Position numbers and translations under genes: made by a program
NCBI GenBank assembly: GCA_007122945.1
Contig: SKSP01000541.1
Coordinates: 1-5,852 of the forward strand
Source: Ilumatobacteraceae bacterium
GTDB taxonomy: Bacteria; Actinomycetota; Acidimicrobiia; Acidimicrobiales; Ilumatobacteraceae
Reading direction: 5' to 3'
DNA: 5,852 bases
Shown here: in pieces, positions 4,625-5,852 of the stretch
Layout of the letters: every line of letters begins with the position of its first letter
How positions within the stretch are numbered: the stretch's first letter is position 1
The notes under the pieces: generated by a model
Told to the model about the DNA's origin: nothing
What the model saw: the letters and a program-made list of their open reading frames with translations, nothing else
Databases searched by the model: none

Positions 4625-5841
4625 TGGACACCGTCGCCCCGCCGACCACACGGCCCGTCAGGTTCGCCCCGCCCACCGCTGCCAGGCATCGAGCAGGCTC
4701 GTCGACCCGCCCACCGATCGTCACGGTCGGCACCTACCCGCCGACCCGGTGCGGGCTGGCGACCTTCACGCGCAACACGCGCACGGGGATGCTGGCCACC
4801 GACCCCGACCGGCGGATCGATGTCATCCGCGTGAGCCACGAGGCCGAGGGCGAGGGCCTCGACGCCCCCGAGGTCATCGGGCGCTGGACCCCCGAGACCT
4901 CACCGGCGGCGGTCGCGGCGTGCTGCGCCCGGGCGGGTGCGGTCCTCCTGCAGCACGAGTTCGGGATCTTCGGTGGCGAGCACGGTGACGACGTCGCCGA
5001 GTTCGTCTCCGAGCTGACCGTCCCGCTCGTGACCGTGTTCCACACCGTGCTCGCCGACCCCGATCCGATCCGGCGAGCGATCACCGAGACGGTGGCGAGG
5101 GCGTCACGCCGCGTCATCGTGCTCAGCCAGGCCGGCGCCGACCGGCTCCGGAGCGGTTACCGCGTCGACGCCGACCGGCTGACCGTCGTCCCGCACGGCG
5201 CGGAGCTCGACATCACCCGGGCGCGCTCCAGCGTGCAAGAACCGCCGATCGTCCTCACCTGGGGCCTGCTCGGCCCCGGGAAGGGCATCGAGCACGGTAT
5301 CAGGGCGGTGGCGAACCTCACCGGCCGGTGCCGACCAGTGCGCTACATCGTCGCCGGACAGACCCACCCGAGCGTGCTCGCGAACGAGGGAGAGGCCTAC
5401 CGGGCGAGGCTCCGCGACCTCGCCCGGCAGCTCGGCGTCGCCGACCTGGTCACGTTCGACGACGGGTATCGCGACGACGCCTCGCTGCGCGCCCTCGTCC
5501 GGTCGGCCGACGTCGTGCTGCTGCCCTACGACGACCGCGAGCAGGTGACGTCGGGCGTGCTGGTCGAGGCGATGGCCGCGACCAAGCCGGTGGTCGCCAC
5601 GGCGTTCCCGCACGCGGTGGAGGTCGTACCCGACCAGGCCGGCATCGTCGTCCCGCACGGCGACCACGTGGCCATGGCCGACGCCCTCCAGGTGCTCACG
5701 ACCGACGGGCGACTCCGACGACAGCACGTGCTCGGCTCGTGGGCACTCGGGCTCGAGCACGCCTGGCCCCGCGTCGGGGCGCGGTACGTCGAGGTGCTCG
5801 ATGCCGTGGCGGACAGGGCGGTCCCCAACCGATGGAAGTGA
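4624..5841 (+). CDS. GT-B fold glycosyltransferase (family 4-like)
   Basis: A 405-residue protein with the two Rossmann-like domains of GT-B retaining glycosyltransferases, which move a sugar from a nucleotide donor to an acceptor. The donor and acceptor cannot be read from sequence. The N-terminal domain starts at about 31 with VTVGTYPPTRCGLATFT, the glycine-rich first loop, and continues with LLQHEFGIFGG (109-118) and VTVFHT (136-141). The linker has VVPHGAEL (188-195). The C-terminal donor domain starts near 208 with LTWGLLGPGKGIEH (211-224), contains YIVAG and LLPY, and has REQVTSGVLVEAMAATKPVVAT (305-326) at the usual E-x(n)-E nucleotide-sugar site, here with Glu306 and Glu315 eight residues apart. 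Before the first beta strand lies a Pro/Arg-rich extension of about 30 residues, without a signal peptide. There are no transmembrane segments, so it is probably cytosolic. It is divergent from the CNNM/CorC block and close to a following gene, perhaps in one glycan operon. Confidence 0.9.
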   Translation: MDTVAPPTTRPVRFAPPTAARHRAGSSTRPPIVTVGTYPPTRCGLATFTRNTRTGMLATDPDRRIDVIRVSHEAEGEGLDAPEVIGRWTPETSPAAVAACCARAGAVLLQHEFGIFGGEHGDDVAEFVSELTVPLVTVFHTVLADPDPIRRAITETVARASRRVIVLSQAGADRLRSGYRVDADRLTVVPHGAELDITRARSSVQEPPIVLTWGLLGPGKGIEHGIRAVANLTGRCRPVRYIVAGQTHPSVLANEGEAYRARLRDLARQLGVADLVTFDDGYRDDASLRALVRSADVVLLPYDDREQVTSGVLVEAMAATKPVVATAFPHAVEVVPDQAGIVVPHGDHVAMADALQVLTTDGRLRRQHVLGSWALGLEHAWPRVGARYVEVLDAVADRAVPNRWK

Positions 5842-5852
5842 ACCGATGGAAG
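5827..5852 (+). repeat. 14-bp tandem duplication at a gene junction
   Basis: Bases 5827-5840 (AACCGATGGAAGTG) are followed directly by 5841-5852, which repeats the first 12 bases exactly before the window ends. The first copy encodes the last residues of the glycosyltransferase and the first two bases of its stop codon; the second copy carries the presumed start of the next gene. Confidence 0.85.
5846..5852 (+). CDS. Probable start of the next gene (partial)
   Basis: ATG 5846 lies 4 nt after the glycosyltransferase stop and is preceded by GGAAG (5834-5838) with a 7-nt spacer. Only two codons and one base (Met-Glu-...) are visible, so no product can be named. An alternative start at ATG 5832 or GTG 5838, in another frame and overlapping the upstream gene, cannot be excluded. 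Confidence 0.4.

Overview
The window is GC-rich (about 70 % by eye). Its codon use, its GTG and near-cognate starts, and its protein families point to a chromosomal segment of a high-GC Actinomycetota bacterium. An Acidimicrobiia- or Nitriliruptoria-like lineage is possible, but the sequence does not decide this. There is no rRNA, tRNA, CRISPR array, transposase or other mobile element.

Left block, + strand (1-2168): three genes run head to tail with overlapping ends. The first is only the Asp/Ala/Glu-rich C-terminus of an unknown protein cut by the window edge. It runs through a CTGA overlap into a JmjC/cupin Fe(II)/2-oxoglutarate oxygenase of the ribosomal-oxygenase type. That gene overlaps by 8 nt a thioredoxin-like [2Fe-2S] 'sucrase/ferredoxin-like' protein. 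The recognisable N-terminus of the oxygenase extends well upstream of its first GTG, back to an apparent CTG start at 74.

Middle block, - strand (2189-4456): transcription converges on the left block at a 12-bp perfect inverted repeat that contains both stop codons, probably a bidirectional terminator. Read in its own direction, the block begins with a possible 16-codon hydrophobic leader ORF behind a very strong ribosome binding site. Next come a CNNM/CorC-type membrane protein (DUF21 + two CBS + CorC_HlyC domains) and then, after 87 nt, undecaprenyl-diphosphatase UppP. The block therefore makes two integral membrane proteins, one for ion or transport homeostasis and one for lipid-carrier recycling.

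Right block, + strand (4457-5852): a divergent intergenic region carries three GACGTC palindromes and a small hairpin. A GT-B glycosyltransferase follows and ends at a 14-bp tandem duplication, which probably also forms the ribosome binding site and start of the next gene, cut by the window edge.

No known defence system or full biosynthetic cluster is visible. The least ordinary content is the coupled acidic protein / JmjC oxygenase / Fe-S protein set, the probable CTG start, the possible leader peptide ahead of the CNNM/CorC gene, and the stop-codon-embracing terminator.
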